From Rhodobacteraceae bacterium WFHF2C18 (GTDB taxonomy: Bacteria; Pseudomonadota; Alphaproteobacteria; Rhodobacterales; Rhodobacteraceae), in the NCBI GenBank assembly GCA_002166865.1, contig NHTQ01000002.1:706133-770132 (forward strand): a stretch of DNA of 64,000 nt, in the 5' to 3' direction. Of this stretch, positions 35,392 to 44,413 are shown one piece after another; within the stretch, counting starts at the first letter, position 1, and the number at the start of each line of letters is the position of its first letter. The position numbers were made by a program, and so were the translations under genes. The notes below the pieces were generated by a model. That model searched no databases. It saw only the letters and a program-made list of their open reading frames with translations, and was not told the DNA's origin.

Positions 35392-37317
35392 ATGCCCAAT
35401 GTCACGCAGAAACTCATCGAAAGCCACCTTGTCTCCGGGGAGATGACGCCGGGGGAGCCGATCGAACTGCATATCGCGCAGACACTGACCCAGGATGCCA
35501 CCGGAACCCTGGTCATGCTTGCCTTGGAGCAGCTGGATCCCGACCAAGTCAGCACCGATCTGTCGGTGCAATACGTGGACCACAACCTACTGCAGACCGA
35601 CAACAAGAACGCCGATGACCACGCCTTCCTGGAATCGGCTTGCCGCCGCTATGGACTTTGGTTCAGCCGCGCCGGCAACGGGGTCAGCCATCCGCTGCAC
35701 ATGGACTATTTCGGACGGCCCGGCGCCTCCCTTCTGGGGTCGGACAGCCACACGCCGGCCTCCGGCGCCATCGGCATGCTGGCCATCGGCGCCGGCGGGC
35801 TGGACGTGGCCATGGCGATGGTGGGCAAACCGTTCCGGCTGAAGATGCCCGAGGTCTGGGGCGTGCGGCTGACAGGGGACTTGCCGGCGTGGGTCAGCGC
35901 CAAGGATGTCGTGCTTGAGATGCTGCGCCGCCACGGGGTCTCGGGCGGCCGCGGCCGGGCAATCGAATACTATGGCCCCGGGCTGGAGCGCCTCAGCGCG
36001 ATGGACCGGCACGTGATCGCCAACATGGGCACCGAACTGGGTGCCACGACGACCGTCTTTCCATCCGATGAAACGGTGCGCGCCTACCTTGAGCGCAACG
36101 GCCGCGGCGATGCCTGGCAGGAGCTGACGGCCGATGACGGCGCGAGCTACGACCACCACGACGAGATCGACCTTTCCACGCTCGAACCGCTGATCGCCAA
36201 GCCCTCCAGCCCGGGCAACGTGGTCCCCGTGCGCGAGGTCGCCGGCGAGGAAATCGCGCAGTCCTACATCGGATCCTCGGCCAATCCGGGGTTTCGGGAC
36301 ATCGCCGTGGTGGCCGAAATGGTGCGCGACAGGCACATCGCCGACGGCGTGTCGCTGGACATCAACCCGGCCTCGCGCGACAGCCTCAGGCAATTGACGA
36401 AAAGCAGCCACCTCGCCGCGCTTCTGTCGGCGGGGGCGCGTCTGCATCAGGCGGGGTGCAACGGCTGCATCGGCATGGGGCAGGCCCCCGCCATCGGCCG
36501 CAACAGCCTGCGCACAGTGCCGCGCAATTTCCCCGACCGGTCCGGCACGCCGGAGGACAGCGTGTTCCTGTGCAGCCCCGAAACGGCCGCTGCATCGGCC
36601 CTGACCGGCAAGATCACCGACCCGCGCGACACCCAAGGCTCCGCGCCCGAGATTCCGCAGCCCGAGCCGGTGACCGACATCGACCAGTTCGTCGCACCCC
36701 TGCCGTTGGAGGAAGCCAGGCAGGCCGAGATCGTGAAGGGGCCGCATATCGACGAGATGCCGGTCTTCGACCCGCTGCCCGACCGGCTGGAACTGCCCGT
36801 GCTGCTCACGCTGGGCGACGACATCTCGACCGACGAGATCATGCCGGCGGGCGCCGATGTGCTGCCCTTCCGCAGCAGCGTTCCCAAGATCTCGGAGTTC
36901 GCGTTCACCGTGGTGGACAAGACCTATCCCGAACGGGCCATCGAGGCCGGCGAACCGGGGCATGCCGTCGTCGCCGGCGAGAACTACGGCCAGGGATCCA
37001 GCCGCGAACACGCGGCGGTGGCGCCGCGCTATCTGGGATTGCGGGTCGTGCTGGCGCGCTCTTTCGCGCGCATCCACCTGGCCAACCTCGCCAACTACGG
37101 TGTGATCCCGCTTCGCCTGACCGAGGATTGCCCGGCGCCGGAGGCCGGGGATGTGATCGTTCTGGACGGACTGCGCGATGCCCTGACGTCCGGTAGCGCC
37201 CCCGAGGGCCGGATCAAGGGCGGCGGGGATCTGTGCGTTGAAAACATCGTCTCCCCGCGCGAGGCCGAGGAAATTCTCGCCGGCGGCCTCATCAACTGGT
37301 GGCGGGGCGATGGCTGA
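35392..37317 (+). CDS. Aconitate hydratase (Aquifex type)
   Basis: This 641-residue protein contains the aconitase swivel and catalytic domains: SHTPASGAIGMLAIG, the cluster-ligand region AGCNGCIGMG, ISTDEIMPAG and the GSSREHAA swivel motif. It is shorter than AcnA (about 890) and matches the compact aconitase lineage described from Aquifex and Geobacter. It should interconvert citrate and isocitrate, or a homologue of these. ATG 35392 is chosen with AGGAG upstream and a normal N-terminus; the frame continues earlier. The patatin gene overlaps its end by 8 bases. Confidence 0.85.
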   Translation: MPNVTQKLIESHLVSGEMTPGEPIELHIAQTLTQDATGTLVMLALEQLDPDQVSTDLSVQYVDHNLLQTDNKNADDHAFLESACRRYGLWFSRAGNGVSHPLHMDYFGRPGASLLGSDSHTPASGAIGMLAIGAGGLDVAMAMVGKPFRLKMPEVWGVRLTGDLPAWVSAKDVVLEMLRRHGVSGGRGRAIEYYGPGLERLSAMDRHVIANMGTELGATTTVFPSDETVRAYLERNGRGDAWQELTADDGASYDHHDEIDLSTLEPLIAKPSSPGNVVPVREVAGEEIAQSYIGSSANPGFRDIAVVAEMVRDRHIADGVSLDINPASRDSLRQLTKSSHLAALLSAGARLHQAGCNGCIGMGQAPAIGRNSLRTVPRNFPDRSGTPEDSVFLCSPETAAASALTGKITDPRDTQGSAPEIPQPEPVTDIDQFVAPLPLEEARQAEIVKGPHIDEMPVFDPLPDRLELPVLLTLGDDISTDEIMPAGADVLPFRSSVPKISEFAFTVVDKTYPERAIEAGEPGHAVVAGENYGQGSSREHAAVAPRYLGLRVVLARSFARIHLANLANYGVIPLRLTEDCPAPEAGDVIVLDGLRDALTSGSAPEGRIKGGGDLCVENIVSPREAEEILAGGLINWWRGDG

Positions 37318-38482
37318 CGGGTCGGCACGGGCAGAGGGGCCTACCGGCCTTGTCCTGCAGGGCGGCGGCGCGCGCGGTGCCTATCAGATCGGCGTTCTCA
37401 AGGCGATTGCCGAGATCACCGGCGCGCGCCATTCGCCCTTTCCCATCATCTCGGGGACCTCGGTCGGCGCGATCAATGCCGCGCCCCTTGCCGTGTGGTC
37501 CCCGAGTTTCCAGCGCGGTGTCCGGCACCTTGAACGGCTGTGGCGCGGGTTGCATTGTTCCTCCGTCTTCCGGACGGACCCCTGGGCGGTGATGTCCAGC
37601 GGGGCGCGCTGGCTGATCACGCTGACATTGGGTGGCCTCGGCGTGCGCAACCCCTGTTCGCTTCTGGACAACAGCCCGTTGGAGCGCTTGCTCAGGACCG
37701 AGTACAAGCCCGACGGTGTGCGCGCCGCGGTGCGCGCCGGCGCCCTGCGTGCCTTGTGCATCACGGCCTCAAGCTACAGCAGCGGGCAGTCGATCACGTT
37801 CTACCAGGGGGCCGATGACATCCTGGAGTGGGACCGCGCCCGCCGCCACGGCCGCCGCGCCCGGATCGAAGTGGATCACCTGATGGCGTCGTCTGCCCTG
37901 CCGTTCATGTTTCCGGCCGTGCCGCTGGAAGACGGCTATTTCGGTGATGGCGCGCTGCGCCTGACCGCCCCGCTCTCGCCCGCGATTCGTATGGGCGCGC
38001 GCCGGCTGTTGGTCATCGGCGGCCGGGACGATCAGAACGACGCGGGCCCCACCGAGCCCAGCTATCCCACCATCGGTGAAATGGCCGGTCATGCGTTGGA
38101 TATTCTGTTCAACGACAATCTCGATGCCTACCACGAACGCCTGAGCCGGATCAACAAGACAGTGCGCCTTCTGCCGCAGGAGGCCCTGGATCAGACTGAC
38201 CTGCGCGTCATCGAGACGCTGATGCTTGAGCCGTCGCGCGACCTGAGGGAAATCGCGGTGCAATATGCGGACGAAGTTCCCGGCACCATCAAGCTTTTGA
38301 TGCGCAGTATCGGCAGCTGGGGCCAGGAGGGGCGCCTTTCCAGCTATCTGCTGTTCGAGCCGGGTTACGTCGGCGCGTTGGTCGATCTGGGGTACTCGGA
38401 TACCCTTGATCGGGCGGAGGAGGTACGCGAGTTCCTGGCGCCATCCCACGATCCCGCGGACCAGGCGCCCAAGGCGGGGTGA
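37310..38482 (+). CDS. Patatin-like phospholipase
   Basis: This 390-residue protein has a complete patatin core: oxyanion motif GGGARGAYQIG (about residue 18), nucleophile GTSVG (about residue 49) and the Asp of GDGAL near 215. It should act as a lipid acyl hydrolase, with a DUF3734-like C-terminus. Its ATG lies inside the end of the aconitase gene, so it is translated in the same transcript. A terminator-like hairpin follows. Confidence 0.87.
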   Translation: MADGSARAEGPTGLVLQGGGARGAYQIGVLKAIAEITGARHSPFPIISGTSVGAINAAPLAVWSPSFQRGVRHLERLWRGLHCSSVFRTDPWAVMSSGARWLITLTLGGLGVRNPCSLLDNSPLERLLRTEYKPDGVRAAVRAGALRALCITASSYSSGQSITFYQGADDILEWDRARRHGRRARIEVDHLMASSALPFMFPAVPLEDGYFGDGALRLTAPLSPAIRMGARRLLVIGGRDDQNDAGPTEPSYPTIGEMAGHALDILFNDNLDAYHERLSRINKTVRLLPQEALDQTDLRVIETLMLEPSRDLREIAVQYADEVPGTIKLLMRSIGSWGQEGRLSSYLLFEPGYVGALVDLGYSDTLDRAEEVREFLAPSHDPADQAPKAG

Positions 38483-38519
38483 CGGACTCCATTGTGCCTG
38501 TCGCTATTGTTACGGAAAA

Positions 38520-38550
38520 ACAGATTTCAAAGAAATCTGTAACGTTTTTT
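38520..38550 (+). terminator. Intrinsic terminator after patatin gene
   Basis: A 9-bp stem (ACAGATTTC pairing with GAAATCTGT) with a 3-base loop is followed by AACG and six T residues. It separates the aconitase-patatin unit from the paa operon and stands out as AT-rich. Confidence 0.75.
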
Positions 38551-38581
38551 CTTGCGCCGAATCGCTTGATCGAATACCTCG

Positions 38582-38599
38582 ACCAAACGGTCGGCCAAT
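38582..38599. promoter_or_regulatory. Candidate PaaR operator A, before paaJ
   Basis: The 18-base site ACCAAACGGTCGGCCAAT lies 47 bases before the paaJ start. It matches site B at 47607-47624 at 15 of 18 positions, with only transitions between them. The core is a near-palindrome of the kind TetR regulators bind. Confidence 0.65.
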
Positions 38600-38645
38600 T
38601 CTTGCAGCGATCGGGCGCGGCCGAGACAAGGCGGGAGACGAATTG

Positions 38646-39848
38646 ATGGATGCATTCATCTGCGACGCGATACGCACGCCGATAGGCCGGTATGCCGGGG
38701 CGCTGTCCTCGATCCGCACCGATGATCTTGCGGCGTTGCCCATCGAGGCGCTCATGGACCGAAACCCGCAGGTTGATTGGGCCAGCGTCGACGACGTCAT
38801 CATGGGCGATGCGAACCAGGCCGGCGAGAGCAACCGCAACGTCGCGCGCATGGCCGCGCTGCTGGCCGGGCTGCCCATCGACGTGCCGGGAACGACGATA
38901 AATCGGCTCTGCGCCAGCGGGATGGATGCCGTCGGCATGGCGGCGCGCGGGATCAAGGCCGGCGATTACGACATGACCATCGCCGGCGGCGTCGAGAGCA
39001 TGAGCCGCGCGCCCTTCGTGATGCCGAAGGCGACCAGCGCCTTCAGCCGGGCCAACGCCGTTTACGACACCACCATCGGCTGGCGTTTCGTCAATCCGAA
39101 GATGCAGGAGCAGTACGGCACCCACTCGATGCCCGAGACTGGTGACAACGTTGCCGAGGACTACAACGTGAGCCGCGAGGATCAGGATGCCTTCGCTGCG
39201 CGGTCCCAGGCCCGTTGGGCGGCCGCGCACGAGGCCGGCATCTTCGGCGACGAGATCATCCCTGTCACCGTCCCGCAGCGCAAGGGGGATCCCTTGATCG
39301 TCGACACCGACGAACACCCGCGCCCCGGCACGACGGCCGAGAAGCTGGCCGGGCTGAAGGGCGTCAACGCTCCCGATCTCAGTGTCACCGCCGGCAATGC
39401 TTCGGGCGTGAACGACGGCGCCGCCGCGCTGCTGCTGGCGGGGGCCGAGGCCGCCCGGAACAACGGGCTGGAGCCGATGGCGCGGGTCGTCGGCATGGCC
39501 ACGGCGGGCGTGGCACCGCGTATCATGGGCGTGGGGCCGATCCCGGCCACGCGCAAGGTTCTGGCGCGCACGGGGCTGAGCATCGACCAGATGGATGTCA
39601 TCGAACTGAACGAGGCTTTTGCCAGCCAGGCCCTTGCGACGCTGCGGGAGCTTGGCGTGGCCGATGATGCGCCCCATGTTAATGCCAATGGTGGCGCCAT
39701 CGCCATGGGCCATCCCCTGGGCATGTCGGGGGCGCGGCTGGTCTTGACGGCGGCCTATCAGTTGAAACGCACAGGCGGGCGCTACGCCCTTTGCACCATG
39801 TGCGTTGGAGTTGGTCAGGGGGCCGCCCTGATATTGGAACGCGTGTAG
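38646..39848 (+). CDS. paaJ: 3-oxoadipyl-CoA/3-oxo-5,6-dehydrosuberyl-CoA thiolase
   Basis: This 400-residue thiolase has the nucleophilic Cys in INRLCASGMDA (about residue 91), the His in GGAIAMGHPLG and the second Cys in CTMCVGVGQG. The sequence matches the PaaJ/PcaF group that cleaves 3-oxoadipyl-CoA to succinyl-CoA and acetyl-CoA. It is the first gene of the paaJABCDE run, with operator A just upstream. GGGAG lies about 9 bases before the ATG. Confidence 0.9.
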   Translation: MDAFICDAIRTPIGRYAGALSSIRTDDLAALPIEALMDRNPQVDWASVDDVIMGDANQAGESNRNVARMAALLAGLPIDVPGTTINRLCASGMDAVGMAARGIKAGDYDMTIAGGVESMSRAPFVMPKATSAFSRANAVYDTTIGWRFVNPKMQEQYGTHSMPETGDNVAEDYNVSREDQDAFAARSQARWAAAHEAGIFGDEIIPVTVPQRKGDPLIVDTDEHPRPGTTAEKLAGLKGVNAPDLSVTAGNASGVNDGAAALLLAGAEAARNNGLEPMARVVGMATAGVAPRIMGVGPIPATRKVLARTGLSIDQMDVIELNEAFASQALATLRELGVADDAPHVNANGGAIAMGHPLGMSGARLVLTAAYQLKRTGGRYALCTMCVGVGQGAALILERV

Positions 39849-39866
39849 GAAGGGAGGAGACCCCAA

Positions 39867-40871
39867 ATGTATGCACAGATGGTTAAGAGCTCGGGCAAAG
39901 GCGTGAAATCCCGCGAGGAAATGACCGAGCAGGAACGGGACTTTCAGGACCGGATCGATGCCGACGTCAAGATCGAGCCGCGCGACTGGATGCCCGAGGA
40001 ATACCGCAAGACTCTGGTCCGCCAGATCGGCCAGCATGCGCACTCGGAAATCGTGGGCCAGCTCCCCGAGGGCAACTGGATCACCCGCGCGCCCACGCTT
40101 GAGCGCAAGATGATCTTGCTGGCCAAGGTGCAGGACGAGGCGGGCCACGGCCTCTACCTTTACTGCGCGGCGGAAACGCTGGGGGTCAGCCGCGACGACC
40201 TGACCGAGGACCTGCTGTCGGGCAAGATGAAGTATTCCTCGATCTTCAACTATCCCACGCTGAATTGGGCCGACATCGGCGCGGTCGGCTGGCTGGTCGA
40301 CGGGGCGGCGATCATGAACCAGGTGCCGCTTCAGCGCACCTCATACGGGCCCTATTCCCGCGCGATGATCCGCATCTGCAAGGAGGAAAGCTTCCACCAG
40401 CGGCAGGGCTACGACATCATGATGAAGATGGCGCAGGGCAGCCCGGAACAGAAGCGCATGGCGCAGGATGCGCTCAACCGTTTCTGGTACCCCTCGCTGA
40501 TGATGTTCGGCCCCTCCGACAAGGACAGCGTGCACTCCGCGCAGTCGATGGCCTGGAAGATCAAGATCAACACCAACGACGAGCTGCGCCAGAAATTCGT
40601 CGACCAGACGGTGCCGCAGGCCGAATACCTCGGGCTTTCGATCCCCGACGAGGATCTGAAGTGGAACGAGGAAACCGGCCACTACGATTTCACCGAGCCC
40701 GACTGGAAGGAATTCTTCGACGTCATCAAGGGCAACGGGCCGTGCAACACCGAACGGATGAACGACCGCACGCGCGCCTGGGAAGACGGCAAGTGGGTGC
40801 GTGAGGGGCTGCTGGCACATGGCCGCAAGAAGGCTGCGCGGAAGTCAGCCGCGAAAGTGGCAGCCGAGTGA
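39867..40871 (+). CDS. paaA: Phenylacetyl-CoA epoxidase catalytic subunit PaaA
   Basis: This 334-residue ferritin-like protein keeps the di-iron ligand motifs of Paa[13 protein letters not shown] (ExxH) in one helix and [10 protein letters not shown] in another. It is the catalytic subunit of the multicomponent epoxidase that forms ring-1,2-epoxyphenylacetyl-CoA from phenylacetyl-CoA and oxygen. Length and motifs are typical. It lies 18 bases after paaJ and before paaB. Confidence 0.95.
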   Translation: MYAQMVKSSGKGVKSREEMTEQERDFQDRIDADVKIEPRDWMPEEYRKTLVRQIGQHAHSEIVGQLPEGNWITRAPTLERKMILLAKVQDEAGHGLYLYCAAETLGVSRDDLTEDLLSGKMKYSSIFNYPTLNWADIGAVGWLVDGAAIMNQVPLQRTSYGPYSRAMIRICKEESFHQRQGYDIMMKMAQGSPEQKRMAQDALNRFWYPSLMMFGPSDKDSVHSAQSMAWKIKINTNDELRQKFVDQTVPQAEYLGLSIPDEDLKWNEETGHYDFTEPDWKEFFDVIKGNGPCNTERMNDRTRAWEDGKWVREGLLAHGRKKAARKSAAKVAAE

Positions 40872-40896
40872 CCGATTTGCAAGGAGGAGGCAAGCC

Positions 40897-41235
40897 ATGA
40901 GTTCCGTCAGCCCGTCACCCTATCCCGAAACCGAAAGCAAGGAGAAGACCGACCGCAAGGAATGGCCCCTGTGGGAAATCTTCATCCGCGGCCAGCACGG
41001 CCTGAGCCACCGCCACGTCGGTAGCCTGCACGCGCCCGACGCCGAAATGGCGATCAAGAACGCCCGTGACGTCTATACCCGCCGCAACGAGGGCGTCTCG
41101 ATCTGGGTGGTCGAATCGCGCCACATCTCGGCCACCGCGCCGGGCGAGAAGGGCCCGCTTTTCGAACCGTCGGAGAGCAAGGTCTACCGCCACCCGACGT
41201 TTTTCGACATTCCCGACGAAGTGGGGCACATGTAA
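40897..41235 (+). CDS. paaB: Phenylacetyl-CoA epoxidase subunit PaaB
   Basis: This 112-residue protein has the PaaB pattern EWPLWEIFIRGQHGLSHRHVGSL. PaaB is a small structural subunit needed for a functional epoxidase complex. The start has the strong site AAGGAGGAGG. Its stop codon shares a base with the paaC start (TAATG). Confidence 0.93.
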   Translation: MSSVSPSPYPETESKEKTDRKEWPLWEIFIRGQHGLSHRHVGSLHAPDAEMAIKNARDVYTRRNEGVSIWVVESRHISATAPGEKGPLFEPSESKVYRHPTFFDIPDEVGHM

Positions 41236-42002
41236 TGGCTGATACGGACAAGCAGGCCCTGCTGCAGTTCCTGCTGCGGATGGGCGACAACACTCTGATC
41301 CTGGGGCATCGCGTTTCCGAATGGTGCGGCCATGCGCCGGTCCTGGAGGAGGACATCGCGCTCGCCAACACCGCGCTCGACCTCATCGGGCAGACGCAGA
41401 TGTGGCTGGACTACGCCGCCGAGGTGCAGGGCGAGGGCAAGTCGGCAGACGATCTGGCCTTCCTCCGCGATGCCTGGGATTTCCGCAACGTGCTGCTGGT
41501 GGAGCTTCCCAACGGGGACTTCGGCCAGACGCTGATGCGCCAGTTCCTTTTCGATGCCTGGGCCTCGATCATGCTGGGCCGGCTGCAATCGTCGCGGGAC
41601 GAGCGCGTGCGCGAAATCGCCGAGAAGGCCAGCAAGGAAGTGGCCTATCACGTCGAGCGGTCGGCCGACACCGTCGTCGGTCTTGGCGACGGGACGGAGG
41701 AGAGCCACGCACGCATGCAGGCGGCGTTGGACTATCTCTACCCCTATGTGGGCGAGTTGTTCGAAAGTGACGCGGTCGATGCCGCCATGGCCGAGGCCGG
41801 GATCGCGCCCGATCCGGCAAACCTGCGCGCGGAATACGACGCGCTGGTGGGGCGGGTGCTGGCTGATGCCACCCTGCAGGTGCCGGAGGGCGCTTTCGTC
41901 CATCGCGGCGGCCGTGACGGCGCGATGCATACCGAGCATCTGGGCCATCTTCTGTGCACGATGCAGTGGCTGCAGCGCGCCTATCCCGGTTGCCAGTGGT
42001 AA
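41235..42002 (+). CDS. paaC: Phenylacetyl-CoA epoxidase structural subunit PaaC
   Basis: This 255-residue ferritin-like protein has the PaaC pattern DNTLILGHRVSEWCGHAPVLEEDIALAN. PaaC pairs with PaaA but lacks a working di-iron centre and mainly stabilises the complex. It overlaps paaB by one base and precedes paaD by 20 bases. Confidence 0.93.
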   Translation: MADTDKQALLQFLLRMGDNTLILGHRVSEWCGHAPVLEEDIALANTALDLIGQTQMWLDYAAEVQGEGKSADDLAFLRDAWDFRNVLLVELPNGDFGQTLMRQFLFDAWASIMLGRLQSSRDERVREIAEKASKEVAYHVERSADTVVGLGDGTEESHARMQAALDYLYPYVGELFESDAVDAAMAEAGIAPDPANLRAEYDALVGRVLADATLQVPEGAFVHRGGRDGAMHTEHLGHLLCTMQWLQRAYPGCQW

Positions 42003-42022
42003 GATGCCGCGGAGGCGAGAGC

Positions 42023-42484
42023 ATGACCCATCCGAGTGTGGAACAGGTCTGGGATTGGCTGGGTGAGGTTCCCGATCCCGAGATTCCGGTCATAACGCTG
42101 ACTGATCTTGGGATCATCCGGGATGTGGCGTGGCAAGACGATACGCTGGTCGTCACGGTCACGCCGACCTACTCGGGCTGCCCGGCGACGTCGCTCATCA
42201 ACTTCGAGATCGACCGCGCCCTGCGCGAAAAGGGGGTCGAGAACATCGAGCTCAAGCGACAGTTGAGCCCGGCATGGACGACCGACTGGCTGACCGAAGA
42301 GGGACGCGCGAAGCTGGAGGAATACGGGATCGCCCCGCCGCAACCGGCGGGGGGCCCCGAACGGTGCCCGCGCTGCGGCGGCACAGACCTCGAGAAGTTG
42401 AGCCAGTTCGGCTCCACCCCCTGCAAGGCCCAGTGGCGTTGCCGCGAGTGCCTGGAGCCCTTCGACTATTTCAAGTGCATCTAG
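42023..42484 (+). CDS. paaD: Phenylacetate degradation protein PaaD
   Basis: This 153-residue protein has an N-terminal DUF59 (MIP18/SufT-like) domain with VPDPEIPVITLTDLGI, and a C-terminal zinc ribbon with CPRCGG and CRECLEPF. PaaD is needed for epoxidase activity, probably in iron-sulfur or metal-cluster maturation of PaaE or PaaA. The start is set by GGAGG 7 bases upstream. It lies between paaC and paaE. Confidence 0.92.
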   Translation: MTHPSVEQVWDWLGEVPDPEIPVITLTDLGIIRDVAWQDDTLVVTVTPTYSGCPATSLINFEIDRALREKGVENIELKRQLSPAWTTDWLTEEGRAKLEEYGIAPPQPAGGPERCPRCGGTDLEKLSQFGSTPCKAQWRCRECLEPFDYFKCI

Positions 42485-42497
42485 GGAGGAGACCCAA

Positions 42498-43574
42498 ATG
42501 CCGCGATTTCACGACCTCGAAGTCACCGACGTGCACAAGACGATCCGCGATGCGGTGGTCGTCACCCTGCGCCCGGTGAACGGGGCGGCCGAGGAATTCG
42601 ATTTCATCCAGGGCCAGTATCTGACCTTCCGCCGCGAGTTCGACGGCGAGGAGTTGCGCCGCTCCTACTCGATCTGCGCGGGCAAGGATGACGGGGTGCT
42701 TCAGGTGGGCATCAAGCGCGTCGAGGGCGGCGCCTTCTCGACCTGGGCCAACGAGGAACTGAAGGTGGGCGATACCCTGCAGGCGATGCCGCCGATGGGC
42801 TCGTTCCATACCGACCTGGATCCCAATACGGAACGCCATTACCTGGGGTTCGCGGGCGGGTCGGGCATCACGCCCGTCCTGTCGATTCTCAAGACGACGC
42901 TGGCGCGCGAACCCAGGTCGACCTTCACGCTGGTCTACGCCAACAAGGGCGTGAACACGATCATGTTCCGCGAGGAGCTTGAGGACCTCAAGAACCAGTA
43001 CTTGGGCCGTCTGAACGTCATCCATGTGCTCGAAACCGATACCCAGGACATCGAGCTTTTCACCGGCCTGGTGACCGAGGAGAAGTGTGACCAGCTGTTC
43101 AAGAGCGGTTTCATCGACATCGATACCGTCGATACCGCTTTCATCTGCGGCCCCGAACCGATGATGCTGGGCATCGCCAGCGCCCTGCGCAACGCCGGTC
43201 TTGAAGAGCGGCAGATCAAGTTCGAACTCTTCGCCTCGGCCCAGCCGGGCCGTGCCAAGCGCAAGGCTGTCTCGAAAGAGGCCGCGCGCTCGGCCAACCA
43301 GACGAGCGTGTCGATCACGCTCGACGGGGCCACCCAGACCGTGGACATGCCCAAGGACATGCCGATCCTTGACGCCGCGCTTGAGAACCGGATGGACGCC
43401 CCCTACGCCTGCCGCGCCGGTGTTTGCTCGACCTGCCGCTGCCGCGTCGTCGAGGGCGAGGTTGACATGGTCGCCAACCACGCCCTTGAGGACTATGAGG
43501 TAGAGAAGGGCTATGTGTTGTCGTGCCAGTCCTTCCCGGTGACTGACAAAGTCGTCGTCGATTACGACCAGTAA
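42498..43574 (+). CDS. paaE: Phenylacetyl-CoA epoxidase reductase PaaE
   Basis: This 358-residue reductase has an FAD-binding domain (RSYSICAG), an NAD(P)-binding domain (GGSGITPVLSIL, CGPEPMML) and a C-terminal plant-type 2Fe-2S ferredoxin with CRAGVCSTCRCRV and the distant fourth Cys in YVLSCQS. It passes electrons from NADPH to the di-iron centre. It directly follows paaD. Confidence 0.94.
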   Translation: MPRFHDLEVTDVHKTIRDAVVVTLRPVNGAAEEFDFIQGQYLTFRREFDGEELRRSYSICAGKDDGVLQVGIKRVEGGAFSTWANEELKVGDTLQAMPPMGSFHTDLDPNTERHYLGFAGGSGITPVLSILKTTLAREPRSTFTLVYANKGVNTIMFREELEDLKNQYLGRLNVIHVLETDTQDIELFTGLVTEEKCDQLFKSGFIDIDTVDTAFICGPEPMMLGIASALRNAGLEERQIKFELFASAQPGRAKRKAVSKEAARSANQTSVSITLDGATQTVDMPKDMPILDAALENRMDAPYACRAGVCSTCRCRVVEGEVDMVANHALEDYEVEKGYVLSCQSFPVTDKVVVDYDQ

Positions 43575-43587
43575 GGGAGGACCGGGA

Positions 43588-44346
43588 ATGGCCGAAGACA
43601 TGAGCATCCAGAACTATCTCGCCGAGGGCGGGATGCTGACGAACCCCGCCAACGTGCCGCCACGCTACCGCGCCGAGCTTCTCAAGCTGATGGCGACCTT
43701 CGTCGACAGTGAACTGGCCGGGGCCGCGGGCTTTGCCGACATCATCAACGACGGCCCGGGGATCAAGGAACGCATCGCGGCGGCCAAGATCGTGCTGGAA
43801 AAGACCGACAACGCCGACAAGGTGCTGCGCATCATGGGGGATTTCGGCGCCGATACCGTGCGCTACGCAAACCACCACCCCTGGACCGCGCGACTGAGCC
43901 GCGAGGCGGACATCGGCACCACGCGCAGCGAGCACGACATGCGTCTGGCGGTGTTCAACTACCCGCTCGAAGGCTGGGGCGACGCGGTGGTCATGAACCT
44001 GCTGATGGGGCGCGCGGTCACGATCCAGCTTGGGGAGTTGCGCCGCGTCTCCTACCAGCCCCTGGCCGAGGCGTTCCGCGCCATCGCCCCGATCGAGGCA
44101 CATCACGCCGAACTGGCGGAAGAAGGCATGACGCGCCTGCTGGAGGATGGCGACAAGACGGCCCTGCAGGCCTCGGTCAATTACTGGTGGCCGCGCGTTG
44201 CCGTCTCTTTCGGGACGACGGATTCCGAGAAGTTCGACAGCCTGAAGGCCATGGGCCTGCGGCACGAGACGAACGAGACCCTGCGCGAACGCTGGGAGGC
44301 CGACATGGCCGAACGGCTGACGAAACTGGGCCTGAGCGCCGGGTGA
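43588..44346 (+). CDS. Extra PaaA/PaaC-like ferritin-fold protein
   Basis: This 252-residue protein belongs to the phenylacetic-acid-catabolic (PaaA_PaaC) family but is neither of the two canonical subunits. Where PaaA has [10 protein letters not shown], this has AKIVLEKTDNA, so the ExxH His is lost. The second pair, in PIEAHHAEL, still has an ExxH. It is the last gene of the operon, 13 bases after paaE. It may be a regulatory or assembly partner or a specialised oxygenase subunit. I know of similar extra genes in Roseobacter paa clusters but not of a proven function. Confidence 0.75.
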   Translation: MAEDMSIQNYLAEGGMLTNPANVPPRYRAELLKLMATFVDSELAGAAGFADIINDGPGIKERIAAAKIVLEKTDNADKVLRIMGDFGADTVRYANHHPWTARLSREADIGTTRSEHDMRLAVFNYPLEGWGDAVVMNLLMGRAVTIQLGELRRVSYQPLAEAFRAIAPIEAHHAELAEEGMTRLLEDGDKTALQASVNYWWPRVAVSFGTTDSEKFDSLKAMGLRHETNETLRERWEADMAERLTKLGLSAG

Positions 44347-44366
44347 GCGAAGCAGGTACCCAAGAG

Positions 44367-44394
44367 AAAGCCTCGGCCCTCGGCCGGGGCTTTT
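44367..44394. terminator. Bidirectional terminator between the paa operons
   Basis: A 12-pair stem (AAAGCCTCGGCC pairing with GGCCGGGGCTTT, one T-G pair) has a 3-base loop and is followed by TTTT on the plus strand and by TTTCTCTT on the minus strand. It lies between convergent genes. Confidence 0.75.
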
Positions 44395-44413
44395 CAGGTC
44401 GGACGGGGAAGGG

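Noticed and set aside
38520..38550. Operator for the paa regulator
   Set aside because: The symmetric AT-rich stem followed by six T residues fits an intrinsic terminator, and it does not resemble the shared paa palindrome nearby.
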